This document shows, piece by piece, positions 1 through 8,499 of a stretch of DNA of 64,000 nt. Below the pieces are notes generated by a model, which made no database searches, was not told where the DNA came from, and saw nothing but the letters and a program-made list of their open reading frames with translations. Source of the DNA: Bacteroidota bacterium (GTDB lineage Bacteria; Bacteroidota; Bacteroidia; Bacteroidales; FEN-979); the NCBI GenBank assembly GCA_026391835.1, contig JAPLDF010000068.1, forward strand, positions 124,001 through 188,000, read 5' to 3'. Made by a program: the position numbers and the translations under genes. Within the stretch, counting starts at the first letter, position 1. Each line of letters opens with the position of its first letter.

Positions 1-50
1 CACGCATAACAGACTGGTCAAAACCCGGTAGCATAAATAAAAACTGATGG

Positions 51-85
51 AAAAGCCGTTCTGAATTTAAGGAACGGCTTTTTTT
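51..85 (+). terminator. Rho-independent terminator of the gene left of the window
   Basis: A perfect 9-bp stem (AAGCCGTTC at 53-61 and GAACGGCTT at 72-80) with a 10-nt loop is followed by a run of T. This is the classical intrinsic terminator form for a rightward gene. The end of that gene may lie in positions 1-47, where two frames stay open from the window edge to a stop (at 29-31 and 45-47), but too little is visible to identify it. Confidence 0.8.
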
Positions 86-141
86 CTTTTCACCCCGGCA
101 GGGTGGCATCCCTGACAGACCTGATAACATTGGCAGGGTTA

Positions 142-176
142 TTTGTTTATTTTTTAACAAAGTTTTGGTACTTTTG
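142..176 (+). promoter_or_regulatory. Bacteroidota-type promoter of gcvP
   Basis: TTTG at 142-145 and TACTTTTG (consensus TAnnTTTG) at 169-176 are separated by 23 bp, which fits the -33/-7 promoter of the Bacteroidota primary sigma factor. The predicted transcript starts near 182 and leaves a leader of only about 27 nt, too short for a glycine riboswitch. Confidence 0.65.
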
Positions 177-209
177 CGACACATTCGATAATCCTCAAAA
201 ACCTTCCAT

Positions 210-3068
210 ATGATCAACAACAACTTTGCACGAAGACATAACGGCCCGTTTGGTGATGAGATCAACCAGATGCTTGAAAAAATCGGGGTTAAATCAATGG
301 ATCAGCTCATTGACCAGACGGTTCCATCCTCCATCCGCATGAAAGCACCGCTGGATCTTCCGGCCGGGATGAATGAATACCAGTATCTCGGCCACATCAA
401 GGGCATCGGCGCAAAAAACAAACTTTACAGGAGTTTCATCGGCATGGGGTATTACGACACCATCGTTCCTGCGGTGATATTGAGGAATATCCTGGAGAAC
501 CCGGGATGGTATACAGCCTACACCCCATACCAGGCAGAGATTTCGCAGGGAAGGCTTGAAGCGCTGCTGAATTTCCAGACCATGGTGTGCGACCTCACTG
601 CGATGCCCATCGCAAACGCTTCACTGCTGGATGAAGGGACAGCAGCGTCGGAAGCCATGATCATGCTGTTCAACAGCCGTTCGCGCGATGCGGTTAAACG
701 CGGTGCCAACCAGTTCTTTGTATCCGAAAATCTCTTCCCGCAATCGATCGATGTCATCCGCACCCGTGCCATCCCCCTTGGCATCCAGCTGATCATCGGG
801 AAACAGGATGAATTTACCTTCAACGACATGGTTTTCGGATGTGTGATCCAGTACCCCAACCAGCACGGGGCCGTGTGTGATTATACCGAAATCGTTGCAA
901 AGGCGCATGCAGCAGGTGCCATGGTGGCAGTTGCAGCCGACCTGCTCAGCCTTACGCTTCTTTCTCCCCCGGGAGAGTGGGGAGCCGATATCGTCTTCGG
1001 ATCGACGCAGCGCTTTGGTATCCCGATGGGTTATGGCGGCCCCCATGCAGCCTATTTTGCCACCCGGGATGAATACAAGCGCCAGATGCCCGGCCGGATC
1101 ATCGGTGTGTCGGTGGATGCCAACGGCAACCGCGCACTCAGGATGGCACTGCAAACCCGCGAACAGCATATCAAGCGTGAAAAAGCCACCTCCAACATCT
1201 GCACATCCCAGGTACTCCTTGCTGTGATGGCCGGGATGTACGCGGTGTACCACGGTCCGAAAGGACTTCGCCAGATCGCCCGCCACATCAACATTCTCAC
1301 GGGTGTCCTGTCGCAGGAGGTTCAGAAATATGGCTACCAGCAATTGAACAGCTATTTCTTCGATACCGTGCTGATCGGGTTACCTGATGGTGTATCAGCC
1401 GATTCAATCCGGAAAGCCGCCCTCGAACATGAGATGAACCTCAGGTACATCGGCGAAAAGCAGATTGGAGTGAGTATTGACGAAACCACCTCATTGTCCG
1501 ACATCAACACCCTTGTCGGAATCCTGGCTGCCGCAAATGGAAAAACGTATACAGAATTTGTCTGCGATCCGAAGGAGTGTGAGCTGATCACCACCATTCC
1601 GCAGCAACTGGCGCGCACAACGGATTATCTCACCCATAAGGTGTTTAACAGCTATCATTCCGAAACGGAAATGATGCGCTATATCAAAAAACTCGAGATC
1701 AAGGACCTGGCATTGAACCGTTCCATGATCCCGCTGGGCTCCTGTACCATGAAACTGAACGCCGCATCTGAATTGTTCGCGCTCAGTTACCCGGAATTCG
1801 GCGGAATCCATCCCTTCGTGCCGAAAGACCAGGCTGCCGGGTACCAGTTCATGATCAGTGAACTTGCAAAAGACCTTGCAACAATTACCGGTTTCGATGC
1901 CGTGTCATTCATGCCCAACTCCGGTGCTGCCGGGGAATATGCCGGTTTGATGGTCATCCGCCAGTACCATATTTCGCAGGGGCAGGAGCACCGCAATGTG
2001 TGTATCATCCCATCCTCAGCCCATGGCACCAACCCCGCAAGCGCCGCCATGGCCGGCATGAAGGTGGTGGTGGTCAAATGCGACGAAAAGGGAAACATTG
2101 ACCTGGCTGACCTCCGTGAAAAAGCCATAGAATTCAAGGATACCCTTGCAGCACTGATGGTCACCTATCCATCAACGCACGGCGTGTTTGAGGAGGAGAT
2201 CCTCGACATCATCAACATCATCCACGAAAACGGCGGGCAGGTTTACATGGATGGCGCCAACATGAACGCCCAGGTCGGGCTGACGAATCCCGGCATCATC
2301 AAAGCCGACGTTTGCCACCTGAACCTGCATAAAACCTTTGCCATTCCACATGGCGGCGGCGGGCCAGGCGAAGGCCCGATTGCCGTTGCGAAGCACCTTT
2401 CCCCGTTCCTTCCCAACCACGTTTGTGTTGAAACAGGCGGTACCGAAGGCATTACGGCAGTTGCATCCGCCCCTTACGGAAGCGCACTGATCCTTACGAT
2501 CTCCTATGCCTATATCAAGCTGATGGGCGGAGGCGGCCTGACCGAGGCTACAAAAATGGCCATCCTCAATGCCAATTACCTGAAATCATGCCTGGAACCC
2601 TATTACCCGATACTCTATTCGGGCAAGAACGGGCGTTGTGCCCACGAGATGATCGTTGACTGCAACGGGATTACCAGACAGACCGGGATCGGGGCGATCG
2701 ACATTGCCAAACGCCTGATGGACTATGGGTTCCATGCCCCAACGGTGGCATTCCCTGTTCACGGTACCCTGATGGTTGAGCCTACCGAAAGCGAACCCTA
2801 TTCAGAACTGAACCGTTTTCTTGAAGCGATGGTAGCTATAAAGGGGGAGATTGATGAAATTGCTTCCGGCGCAGCCGACAAGACAAATAACGTGATCATG
2901 AAAGCTCCCCATACCGCACAGATGGTATCGGCTGACGAATGGAACCTCCCCTATTCGCGCCAGAAGGCTGCATTCCCGGTTGATTCACTCAGGGAGGACA
3001 AGTACTGGCCAACCGTAACCCGTATTGATGATGCGTTCGGCGACCGGAACCTGAATTGTACAGCTTAA
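210..3068 (+). CDS. gcvP: Glycine dehydrogenase (decarboxylating), P protein of the glycine cleavage system
   Basis: This PLP enzyme decarboxylates glycine and passes the aminomethyl group to the lipoyl arm of GcvH. The protein has 952 residues, so it is the single-chain form in which the two homologous halves (GcvPA and GcvPB of other bacteria) are fused. The N-terminus carries the typical F-x-x-RH-x-GP start. The PLP lysine is K708 in the LHKTF motif, followed by the glycine-rich PHGGGGPG loop. The ATG at 210 follows a good promoter and fits the family start. The gene stands alone. gcvT and a dihydrolipoyl dehydrogenase gene lie about 42 and 45 kb away and gcvH is not in the window. It is convergent with the next gene, with a palindromic element in between. 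Confidence 0.97.
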   Translation: MINNNFARRHNGPFGDEINQMLEKIGVKSMDQLIDQTVPSSIRMKAPLDLPAGMNEYQYLGHIKGIGAKNKLYRSFIGMGYYDTIVPAVILRNILENPGWYTAYTPYQAEISQGRLEALLNFQTMVCDLTAMPIANASLLDEGTAASEAMIMLFNSRSRDAVKRGANQFFVSENLFPQSIDVIRTRAIPLGIQLIIGKQDEFTFNDMVFGCVIQYPNQHGAVCDYTEIVAKAHAAGAMVAVAADLLSLTLLSPPGEWGADIVFGSTQRFGIPMGYGGPHAAYFATRDEYKRQMPGRIIGVSVDANGNRALRMALQTREQHIKREKATSNICTSQVLLAVMAGMYAVYHGPKGLRQIARHINILTGVLSQEVQKYGYQQLNSYFFDTVLIGLPDGVSADSIRKAALEHEMNLRYIGEKQIGVSIDETTSLSDINTLVGILAAANGKTYTEFVCDPKECELITTIPQQLARTTDYLTHKVFNSYHSETEMMRYIKKLEIKDLALNRSMIPLGSCTMKLNAASELFALSYPEFGGIHPFVPKDQAAGYQFMISELAKDLATITGFDAVSFMPNSGAAGEYAGLMVIRQYHISQGQEHRNVCIIPSSAHGTNPASAAMAGMKVVVVKCDEKGNIDLADLREKAIEFKDTLAALMVTYPSTHGVFEEEILDIINIIHENGGQVYMDGANMNAQVGLTNPGIIKADVCHLNLHKTFAIPHGGGGPGEGPIAVAKHLSPFLPNHVCVETGGTEGITAVASAPYGSALILTISYAYIKLMGGGGLTEATKMAILNANYLKSCLEPYYPILYSGKNGRCAHEMIVDCNGITRQTGIGAIDIAKRLMDYGFHAPTVAFPVHGTLMVEPTESEPYSELNRFLEAMVAIKGEIDEIASGAADKTNNVIMKAPHTAQMVSADEWNLPYSRQKAAFPVDSLREDKYWPTVTRIDDAFGDRNLNCTA

Positions 3069-3087
3069 CAAACACACCAATTCCGTC

Positions 3088-3210
3088 GAGGCTGTCTCAA
3101 AAGTCTGAAAACTTATCTTCACCGCAAAGACGCAAAGAATTGATTATCAATAATTTTATTTTTCGCGTCTTTGCGTCTTAGCGGTGAAATCTGACTTTTA
3201 AGACATCCTC
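3088..3210. repeat. Palindromic MITE-like element, copy 1
   Basis: The ends GAGGCTGTCTCAAAAGTC (3088-3105) and GACTTTTAAGACATCCTC (3193-3210) are imperfect terminal inverted repeats. Inside, TTCACCGCAAAGACGCAAAG pairs with the reverse complement on the right arm (CTTTGCGTCTTAGCGGTGAA) around an A+T-rich centre. The element fills the gap between two convergent genes, so it may also act as a two-way terminator. A second copy with the same centre lies at 18282-18413. No transposase is encoded and no clear target duplication is visible. Confidence 0.75.
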
Positions 3211-3231
3211 AAAGAATTTACCAGTTGTCGT

Positions 3232-4422
3232 TTACATATTATCAAGGCACAGCTTTATCTTCTGCCAGGTATTGTCGATGTCGTTGTCAAGACCGACGGA
3301 AAAGCGGACAAGTCCTTCCGACAATCCCATTTCGCGCTGGATCTCCTCGGGTACTTCTGACGATGTGCTTTTTCCGGAATTGCTGAAAAGTGTTTTAAAA
3401 TACCCCAAACTTACGGCAAGGTAACCCACTCCGGCTTTCTCCATCATCTCCATCAATTTTGCCGCCCGTTCGGCGGTCACCATGTCGATGGCTATCAGGC
3501 CCCCGAAACCGAATTCCGGATCCATCATCTCCTTCAGTTTTTGATGTCCCTTGTTGCCTGGCAGGCCGGGGTAGTTGATCTTCATGCCGTTTTCCTTGAA
3601 TTTCAGGGCAAGATACATGGCATTTTTGCTATGCTGTTTCATGCGGATATGGAGGGTATGCAAATTCTTCAGGATGCTTGAGGAACGCAGAGGATCCAGC
3701 GCGGGGCCAAGCAGCATCGCCGTACCGGCATTGACATCGCTCAGGGAATCAATAAACTCCTTTGATGCGCAAATGGCACCGGCAACGCAGTCGTTCTTCC
3801 CGTTGATGAACTTGGTCATGCTGTAGACCACAACATGCGCGCCCAGCTGAAAAGGCGCGATGATCATCGGTGTAAAAGTGTTGTCAACAACCAGCTTTAT
3901 GTTGTGTGCATCGGATATCTTCGCAAGGGCGGGGATGTCGGAAATCTGCAGCAGGGGATTCGTCATCGATTCGGTGTAGATCATTTTTGTATTCGGCCTG
4001 ATGGCCTGCTCTACGAGGTCGAGGTTCGTGATATCGACGAAGGTGACATCTATGTTGAATTTCTTCACATAGTTGAACAAAAACGCGAATGTGCCCCCGT
4101 AGGTGGTAAGGCTGCAAACGATGTGATCGCCGCTGTTGCATATCTGCAGGATGGAACATGTGATCGCTGCCATCCCTGATGCCGTAACCCAAGCCGACTC
4201 GGTTCCCTCCATCGCTGAAAGTGCATCGGCGAGGTACTTGTTGCTGGGGTTCCAGTGGCGGGAGTAAAGGAAACACCCCTCGGCATCTCCCTGGAAGGTG
4301 TCAAGCATGGTCTTGGCCTGCATGAAGGTGAAGGTTGCGGAGTCGCAAACGGATGGGTTTACGTCGCCATATTCGCCAAATTGAAGGAGGTCGAAAATTT
4401 TGGTTGAAGGATCTTTTTTCAT
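3232..4422 (-). CDS. PLP-dependent Cys/Met metabolism enzyme (trans-sulfuration family, lyase type)
   Basis: The 396-residue protein is a fold-type I PLP enzyme of the cystathionine gamma-synthase/gamma-lyase/methionine gamma-lyase family. Visible family residues are the YSR phosphate-contact motif (Y53, R55), the ASGMAAI loop (81-87), the stacking tyrosine in TTYGG (Y108), the VVDNTF aspartate (D180) and the Schiff-base lysine K204 in SMTKF. The cysteine next to the stacking tyrosine of classical methionine gamma-lyase is absent, so substrate cannot be assigned. The gene is divergent from an Lrp/AsnC regulator 217 bp away, which suggests amino-acid-responsive control and a role in methionine or cysteine breakdown. 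That role is inference. Confidence 0.85.
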   Translation of the reverse strand: MKKDPSTKIFDLLQFGEYGDVNPSVCDSATFTFMQAKTMLDTFQGDAEGCFLYSRHWNPSNKYLADALSAMEGTESAWVTASGMAAITCSILQICNSGDHIVCSLTTYGGTFAFLFNYVKKFNIDVTFVDITNLDLVEQAIRPNTKMIYTESMTNPLLQISDIPALAKISDAHNIKLVVDNTFTPMIIAPFQLGAHVVVYSMTKFINGKNDCVAGAICASKEFIDSLSDVNAGTAMLLGPALDPLRSSSILKNLHTLHIRMKQHSKNAMYLALKFKENGMKINYPGLPGNKGHQKLKEMMDPEFGFGGLIAIDMVTAERAAKLMEMMEKAGVGYLAVSLGYFKTLFSNSGKSTSSEVPEEIQREMGLSEGLVRFSVGLDNDIDNTWQKIKLCLDNM

Positions 4423-4435
4423 GGAAAAGGTTTTG

Positions 4436-4463
4436 GATTTACGATTTACGAATTACGATTTAC
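4436..4463. repeat. GATTTAC heptamer array in the leader of the PLP lyase gene
   Basis: Four 7-bp units (GATTTAC, GATTTAC, GAATTAC, GATTTAC) lie between the start codon at 4422 and the putative -7 element at 4504, so they would be transcribed as part of the leader. The same unit recurs at 20744-20785 and inside the coding region at 26613-26650. Confidence 0.8.
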
Positions 4464-4503
4464 GATTTGGGGTATGGAGACTGGATTCAAGATAATAAGA
4501 ATA

Positions 4504-4511
4504 CAAAAATA
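4504..4511 (-). promoter_or_regulatory. Putative -7 element for the leftward PLP lyase gene
   Basis: CAAAAATA on the plus strand reads TATTTTTG leftward, matching TAnnTTTG. No clear -33 TTTG is seen at the right spacing, so this is weaker than the facing Lrp promoter. The leader would be about 75 nt. Confidence 0.35.
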
Positions 4512-4547
4512 ATATTTTGTCAGCTATTTTTGTAAAAAGCTAACATA

Positions 4548-4581
4548 TTGTAATTAATAAACCTGTATTTTTTTATCTTTG
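4548..4581 (+). promoter_or_regulatory. Promoter of the Lrp/AsnC gene
   Basis: TTG at 4548-4550 and TATCTTTG at 4574-4581 are 23 bp apart, a good Bacteroidota -33/-7 pair. The start codon follows at 4639. Confidence 0.6.
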
Positions 4582-4638
4582 TTATCGTTTAACCTCTTTT
4601 TCATATAATTTGACAATGTTTTTCCGTAAAATCGACCA

Positions 4639-5106
4639 ATGAGCTTTAAAGTTGATAGTTTGGACAAGCGGATCCTCTCCTTTCTCACAAGGGATGCGCG
4701 AATTCCGTTTCTTGAGATTGCCAGGAAATGCAATGTTTCGGGGGCTGCCATCCACCAGCGTGTAAACCAGATGATTGCAGGAAAAATCGTTTCCGGCTCG
4801 CATTTTAATGTCGATCCGAAGGGACTTGGTTATGGCACATGCGCATTTATCGGACTGGTAATCAACCTGGTATCGACCAGTACCCATGCAACGGTTTTTA
4901 AGAAGATCATGCAGATCCCCGAGATCGTGGAGTGCCATCATGTTACCGGGAAGTACTCCCTGTTTGTGAAGATCTATGCAAAAGACAACGAGCATCTCCG
5001 AAAACTGATTACCGACAAGATCCAGTCGATCCCTGAAGTAACTACCACTGAGACATTTATATCGCTGGAGGTGGGGTTTATGCGGCAACTTGAAGTTGGG
5101 ACCTAA
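4639..5106 (+). CDS. Lrp/AsnC family transcriptional regulator
   Basis: The 155-residue protein has the standard feast/famine regulator layout: an N-terminal winged helix-turn-helix (about residues 5-65, starting with the family sequence DSLDKRIL) and a C-terminal RAM/AsnC ligand-binding domain (about 70-145, with the H-VTGKYSLFVKIYAKD strand). Such proteins form octameric discs and respond to amino acids. It is divergent from a PLP enzyme of methionine/cysteine metabolism and lies close to the threonine genes, so these are the likely targets. The ligand is not predictable from sequence alone. The stop is only 12 bp from the end of the convergent ThrH gene. Confidence 0.92.
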   Translation: MSFKVDSLDKRILSFLTRDARIPFLEIARKCNVSGAAIHQRVNQMIAGKIVSGSHFNVDPKGLGYGTCAFIGLVINLVSTSTHATVFKKIMQIPEIVECHHVTGKYSLFVKIYAKDNEHLRKLITDKIQSIPEVTTTETFISLEVGFMRQLEVGT

Positions 5107-5117
5107 TTGGTCACTGG

Positions 5118-5720
5118 TCATTGAATATACCGGGCCAGGACCTTCTTCAGCTCTTCATACTCCGTCACCACCCGGAATTCAGGATAATCACTGATCACGT
5201 TCTGCGGCGGCCTGAACAGGATGCCGACGTCGGCCTGTTTGAGCATGCTGATATCGTTGTAGGAATCACCCATGGCGATCACCTGGTATTTCAGTCCCTG
5301 CAGGGCCTCCACCGTTTTCCGTTTCGGATCGGGCTGGCGCAGCGTGTAATCGATGATCCTGTTGGTATCGTCCATCACCAGAGTGTGGCAGAAGAGGGTG
5401 GGGCGGCCAAGCTGCACCATCAGCGGATCGGCAAACTGGATGAATGTATCGGAAACCACGATCAACTGGGTTCGTTCCTTCACCCATCCGATAAATTCAA
5501 TGGCCCCGGGGAGCGGCTGTATCCGGGCAATAACATCCTGGATGTCATGCAGTTTTAACCCATGCTGATCAAGGATTTTCATGCGGCTCCGCATCAGCAG
5601 GTTGTAATCGGGTTCATCGCGGGTGGTGCGGCGCAGTTCGCCGATGCCGGTTTTATCGGCGACGTTGATCCATACTTCAGGAACGAAAACACCTTCAAGG
5701 TCGGAACAGAGGATATACAT
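5118..5720 (-). CDS. thrH: ThrH-like phosphoserine phosphatase / phosphoserine:homoserine phosphotransferase
   Basis: This 200-residue HAD-superfamily protein matches ThrH, known from Pseudomonas to dephosphorylate phosphoserine and to transfer the phosphate to homoserine. Motif I is D7-L-E9 (ThrH has DLEG where SerB has DxDST). Motif II is S90-D91-T92. A conserved lysine is K135, and motif III is GDSYND with D152 and D156. It is the last gene of a leftward run behind threonine synthase with a 61-bp gap. That context favours the phosphotransferase role, supplying O-phosphohomoserine to ThrC, but plain phosphoserine phosphatase activity for serine synthesis is equally possible. Confidence 0.85.
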   Translation of the reverse strand: MYILCSDLEGVFVPEVWINVADKTGIGELRRTTRDEPDYNLLMRSRMKILDQHGLKLHDIQDVIARIQPLPGAIEFIGWVKERTQLIVVSDTFIQFADPLMVQLGRPTLFCHTLVMDDTNRIIDYTLRQPDPKRKTVEALQGLKYQVIAMGDSYNDISMLKQADVGILFRPPQNVISDYPEFRVVTEYEELKKVLARYIQ

Positions 5721-5750
5721 GATGGCTACAAATTAAAACCTTATAAATTC

Positions 5751-5788
5751 AAAAAGCAAAATGCAAAGTCAAAATGCAAAATTAAAAT
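5751..5788. repeat. AAAATGC-type short repeats between thrC and thrH
   Basis: The A-rich stretch contains repeats of the form AAAATGCAAA/AAAGTCAAAATG and covers the stop codon region of thrC. A cleaner copy of the same family precedes guaA at 32640-32680. Confidence 0.6.
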
Positions 5789-7152
5789 GTAGTTAACAGG
5801 AATTTTTTAAAATCAAGGTAATCGACCGGTAAGGAATTTATGAATTCCGGTTTTTCGTCAAGTCCTTCAAGGCTTGCCGGCAAGGGCGGATCAAGGCCGG
5901 TGAGCTGCCTGATCTCTTCAGGGAACTTTGCGGGGTGGGCCGTTTCGAGTGAAACACACAGTTGTTCCTGCCGGTCATCCATGGGATTTATTTTCAGGTA
6001 TTCCATGAGGCCGGCCCATCCGACTGCTCCATGCGGTTCAAGCAGAACATGTTGTTCAAGATAGGCTTTCCTGATGGTTTCCCGGGTGAGCAAATCGGAA
6101 ATACTCACCGAAAATATCTCCTTTCGCATCAATGCCATGTCTGCCGGCCGGTGGATGTTCCCTTTTTCATCCATCATCCCGCCATAAAGTGCGACCAGCC
6201 TTGCCAGGTTGCTTGGATGCCCGACATTCATGGCGCTGGAGATGCAGTTCCGCGATGGTTCTACCTTTTCATACTTCCCGGTTTCCAGGTAATTGGGAAA
6301 CTCATCATTTGCATTTGTCGCAATGATGAACTTTTTTACCGGCAGTCCCATCCTCATGGCAAGTATGCCGCCCATCATATCCCCGAAATTCCCGGAAGGG
6401 ACAGAGAATATGATCCTTTCGGGATGGTTTTCCATGGCCAGCCTTGAAAATGCGTAAAAGTAATAGACGATCTGCGGGATCAGCCTGCCGATGTTGATGG
6501 AGTTGGCCGACGACAGGCTGAGGTGCTCCAGCTCAGGATCAGAAAAAGCCTGTTTCACAAGCGCCTGGCAATCGTCAAATTTGGCATCAAGCGCAAGCAC
6601 ATGGACGTTCCTGCCAAGGGTGGTCATCTGCTTGCGCTGTCGGCCGGTCACTTCCAGCCTGGGATAGAGCACCACAACCTGGATGTTGTCCAGTCCAAAA
6701 AACGCATTGGCCACCGCGCTCCCGGTGTCGCCGGAGGTAGCCGTAAGGATCAGCAGCTTTTGCCCGTTTAGTTTCAGGTAATGCTGCATGAGCCGTCCCA
6801 TCATCCGTGCGGCGAAGTCCTTGAAAGAAGCTGTCGGCCCCTGGTCGAGGCGCATGACATACTTCCGGCCGCTGACTTTTTCAAGCGGAACAGGATAATC
6901 ATAGGCATCCCTGACGAGTTCACGCAGTTCACCTTCCCCGATTTGCCCTACCAGGTACCTCCGTATAACATCAAAAGCAATCTCATGATACGGCAGTCCC
7001 GAATAGCCGGCGATATCGTCCTGCGATATCTGCGGGACCGATTGTGGCAGGTAAAGCCCCCTGTCCGGAGCCTGGCCCCTGAGCAGCGCCTGGCTGAAGG
7101 GGACTGCTTCAGCCTGCAGGTTTGTGGAGTAGAAAAGCAATGGTTGTTCCAT
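5782..7152 (-). CDS. thrC: Threonine synthase
   Basis: The 456-residue PLP enzyme converts O-phosphohomoserine to threonine. The PLP lysine is K111 in GPTASFKDF, the family signature. The TATSGDTGSAVANAFFG phosphate-binding region and the SVPSGNFGDMMGG motif are also present. The N-terminal domain (about 1-90) is the usual threonine synthase cap. The gene begins 1 bp after the stop of the upstream trans-sulfuration gene, so the two are surely co-transcribed, and thrH follows. Homoserine kinase is not in the window. Confidence 0.95.
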   Translation of the reverse strand: MEQPLLFYSTNLQAEAVPFSQALLRGQAPDRGLYLPQSVPQISQDDIAGYSGLPYHEIAFDVIRRYLVGQIGEGELRELVRDAYDYPVPLEKVSGRKYVMRLDQGPTASFKDFAARMMGRLMQHYLKLNGQKLLILTATSGDTGSAVANAFFGLDNIQVVVLYPRLEVTGRQRKQMTTLGRNVHVLALDAKFDDCQALVKQAFSDPELEHLSLSSANSINIGRLIPQIVYYFYAFSRLAMENHPERIIFSVPSGNFGDMMGGILAMRMGLPVKKFIIATNANDEFPNYLETGKYEKVEPSRNCISSAMNVGHPSNLARLVALYGGMMDEKGNIHRPADMALMRKEIFSVSISDLLTRETIRKAYLEQHVLLEPHGAVGWAGLMEYLKINPMDDRQEQLCVSLETAHPAKFPEEIRQLTGLDPPLPASLEGLDEKPEFINSLPVDYLDFKKFLLTTF

Positions 7153-7153
7153 A

Positions 7154-8389
7154 TCAGAATGCCTGGGGATATTTTCCCGTTTTAAAATCTTCCTTGACTA
7201 TCGGTTCGCTGTCGATCCTGTCGAAGGCCTGGGCCAGGTCGTCGATCAGGTCCTTCTCATCCTCAATGCCAATGGAGAACCGGATCATCGACGGTGAGAT
7301 CCCGGCCTTGCGCATCTCCGTTTCGCCCATGGCCGAATGGGTGGTTGAAGCCGGGTGGGTGACAATTGACCGGCATGTTCCAAGGTGTGTCGCATGGGTC
7401 ATTACCCTCAATGCATCGATGAACCGGGTTGCCTGTTCATAGTTGCCGTCGAGTTCAAATGACATCAGCGAACTGCATCCCTTCATCTGGGAAGCGATCA
7501 TTTTATGGTACGGGTTTGATTCAAGCCCGGGGTAGTTTACCCGGATCACTTTGGGATGCTTTTCAAGATAAGTTGCAACAGCCATCGCATTCAGGCAATG
7601 CCTTTCCATCCTGAGCGAAAGGGTTTCGAGGCCATTCAGGTTCAGCCAGGCATTGAAAGGCGCCATGGCCGGCCCAAGATATCGGATGCCGCTCTGCCGG
7701 ATCCCTTCAACAAGCGCCTTCGGACCGCATATGATGCCTCCAAGACTGGTGGCGTTGCCGCAGATATATTTGGTGGTGGAATGCACCACGATGTCGGCTC
7801 CCAGCAGAATTGGCTGCTGCAATGCCGGGGTCGTAATGGTATTGTCGACAACAAGCGGCAGGTTTTTTGATTTTGCAAGGGCTGAAAGGGCCGGTATGTC
7901 GGCAATAAACAGCGAAGGGTTGCTGGGACTCTCCACAAAAAGGAATTTTGTATTGGGGGTGATGGCTGCCGCCCAGGCATCGATGGATTCGGGGCTGGTT
8001 ACCCAGCTGACTTTTGCCCCCATCTTGGGCAGGCCGACATTAAACAAACCGAAAGTACCGCCGTACACTCGGTTTGAGGATACCACGTCATCTCCGGGAC
8101 TGAGCAGGTGGTGGGCCAGCAAAAAGATGGCAGACATGCCGGAGGCTGCCGCGATGGCGCCTTCGGTGTTTTCGAGCGCCGCCATGCGGTTCTCAAATAC
8201 CTGGACCGTCGGGTTATCCCAGCGGCCATAGGTAAAACCGGGTTTCTCACCGGTAAATATTGCAGCGGCCTCCTGTGCATCTAGATAGGGATAGGCTACC
8301 GACTGATAAATGGGTACCGACATGGAATCAGGATGAAATTCTGTCTTGCCGGCATGAATGGCTTTGGTATTGAACCCACGGTTTGGCAT
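7154..8389 (-). CDS. PLP-dependent trans-sulfuration family enzyme, probably O-acetyl/O-succinylhomoserine sulfhydrylase type
   Basis: The 411-residue protein starts with the FNTKAIHAG motif usual in O-acetylhomoserine sulfhydrylases. It has YGR (Y54, R56), the AASGMSA loop, the stacking tyrosine in NRVYGG (Y109), and the Schiff-base lysine K207 in STTKY, followed by a GNATSLGG segment. It would make homocysteine from an acyl-homoserine and sulfide, or act as a gamma-lyase. Its stop is 1 bp from the thrC start, joining methionine- and threonine-branch enzymes in one operon. It differs clearly from the other two family members in the window. Confidence 0.85.
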   Translation of the reverse strand: MPNRGFNTKAIHAGKTEFHPDSMSVPIYQSVAYPYLDAQEAAAIFTGEKPGFTYGRWDNPTVQVFENRMAALENTEGAIAAASGMSAIFLLAHHLLSPGDDVVSSNRVYGGTFGLFNVGLPKMGAKVSWVTSPESIDAWAAAITPNTKFLFVESPSNPSLFIADIPALSALAKSKNLPLVVDNTITTPALQQPILLGADIVVHSTTKYICGNATSLGGIICGPKALVEGIRQSGIRYLGPAMAPFNAWLNLNGLETLSLRMERHCLNAMAVATYLEKHPKVIRVNYPGLESNPYHKMIASQMKGCSSLMSFELDGNYEQATRFIDALRVMTHATHLGTCRSIVTHPASTTHSAMGETEMRKAGISPSMIRFSIGIEDEKDLIDDLAQAFDRIDSEPIVKEDFKTGKYPQAF

Positions 8390-8412
8390 AACGACCTCCT
8401 TTGTTTTTAAAT

Positions 8413-8431
8413 AGTTAAACTTTATTTAACT
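8413..8431. promoter_or_regulatory. Candidate operator: inverted repeat upstream of the sulfhydrylase-thrC-thrH operon
   Basis: AGTTAAA (8413-8419) and TTTAACT (8425-8431) form a perfect 7-bp inverted repeat with a 5-nt spacer. It lies between the -7 element (8446-8453) and the start codon at 8389, a position suited to a repressor. The binding protein is unknown; the nearby Lrp protein is only a guess. Confidence 0.3.
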
Positions 8432-8445
8432 GCAGAAAATTAGAA

Positions 8446-8453
8446 CAAACATA
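8446..8453 (-). promoter_or_regulatory. Putative -7 element of the sulfhydrylase-thrC-thrH operon
   Basis: CAAACATA on the plus strand reads TATGTTTG leftward (TAnnTTTG). The transcript would start near 8440, about 50 nt before the start codon. No good -33 element is seen. Confidence 0.45.
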
Positions 8454-8499
8454 CATAAAATTATCCTAAAAGAAATTTCGCCGGATGCGACCGCAAACC

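Noticed and set aside
621-1343. 240-codon open frame opposite gcvP
   Set aside because: It is antisense to a strongly conserved enzyme and shows no family features; similar long shadow frames occur opposite ftsH (56222-57130) and the Asp-box gene (23025-24014).
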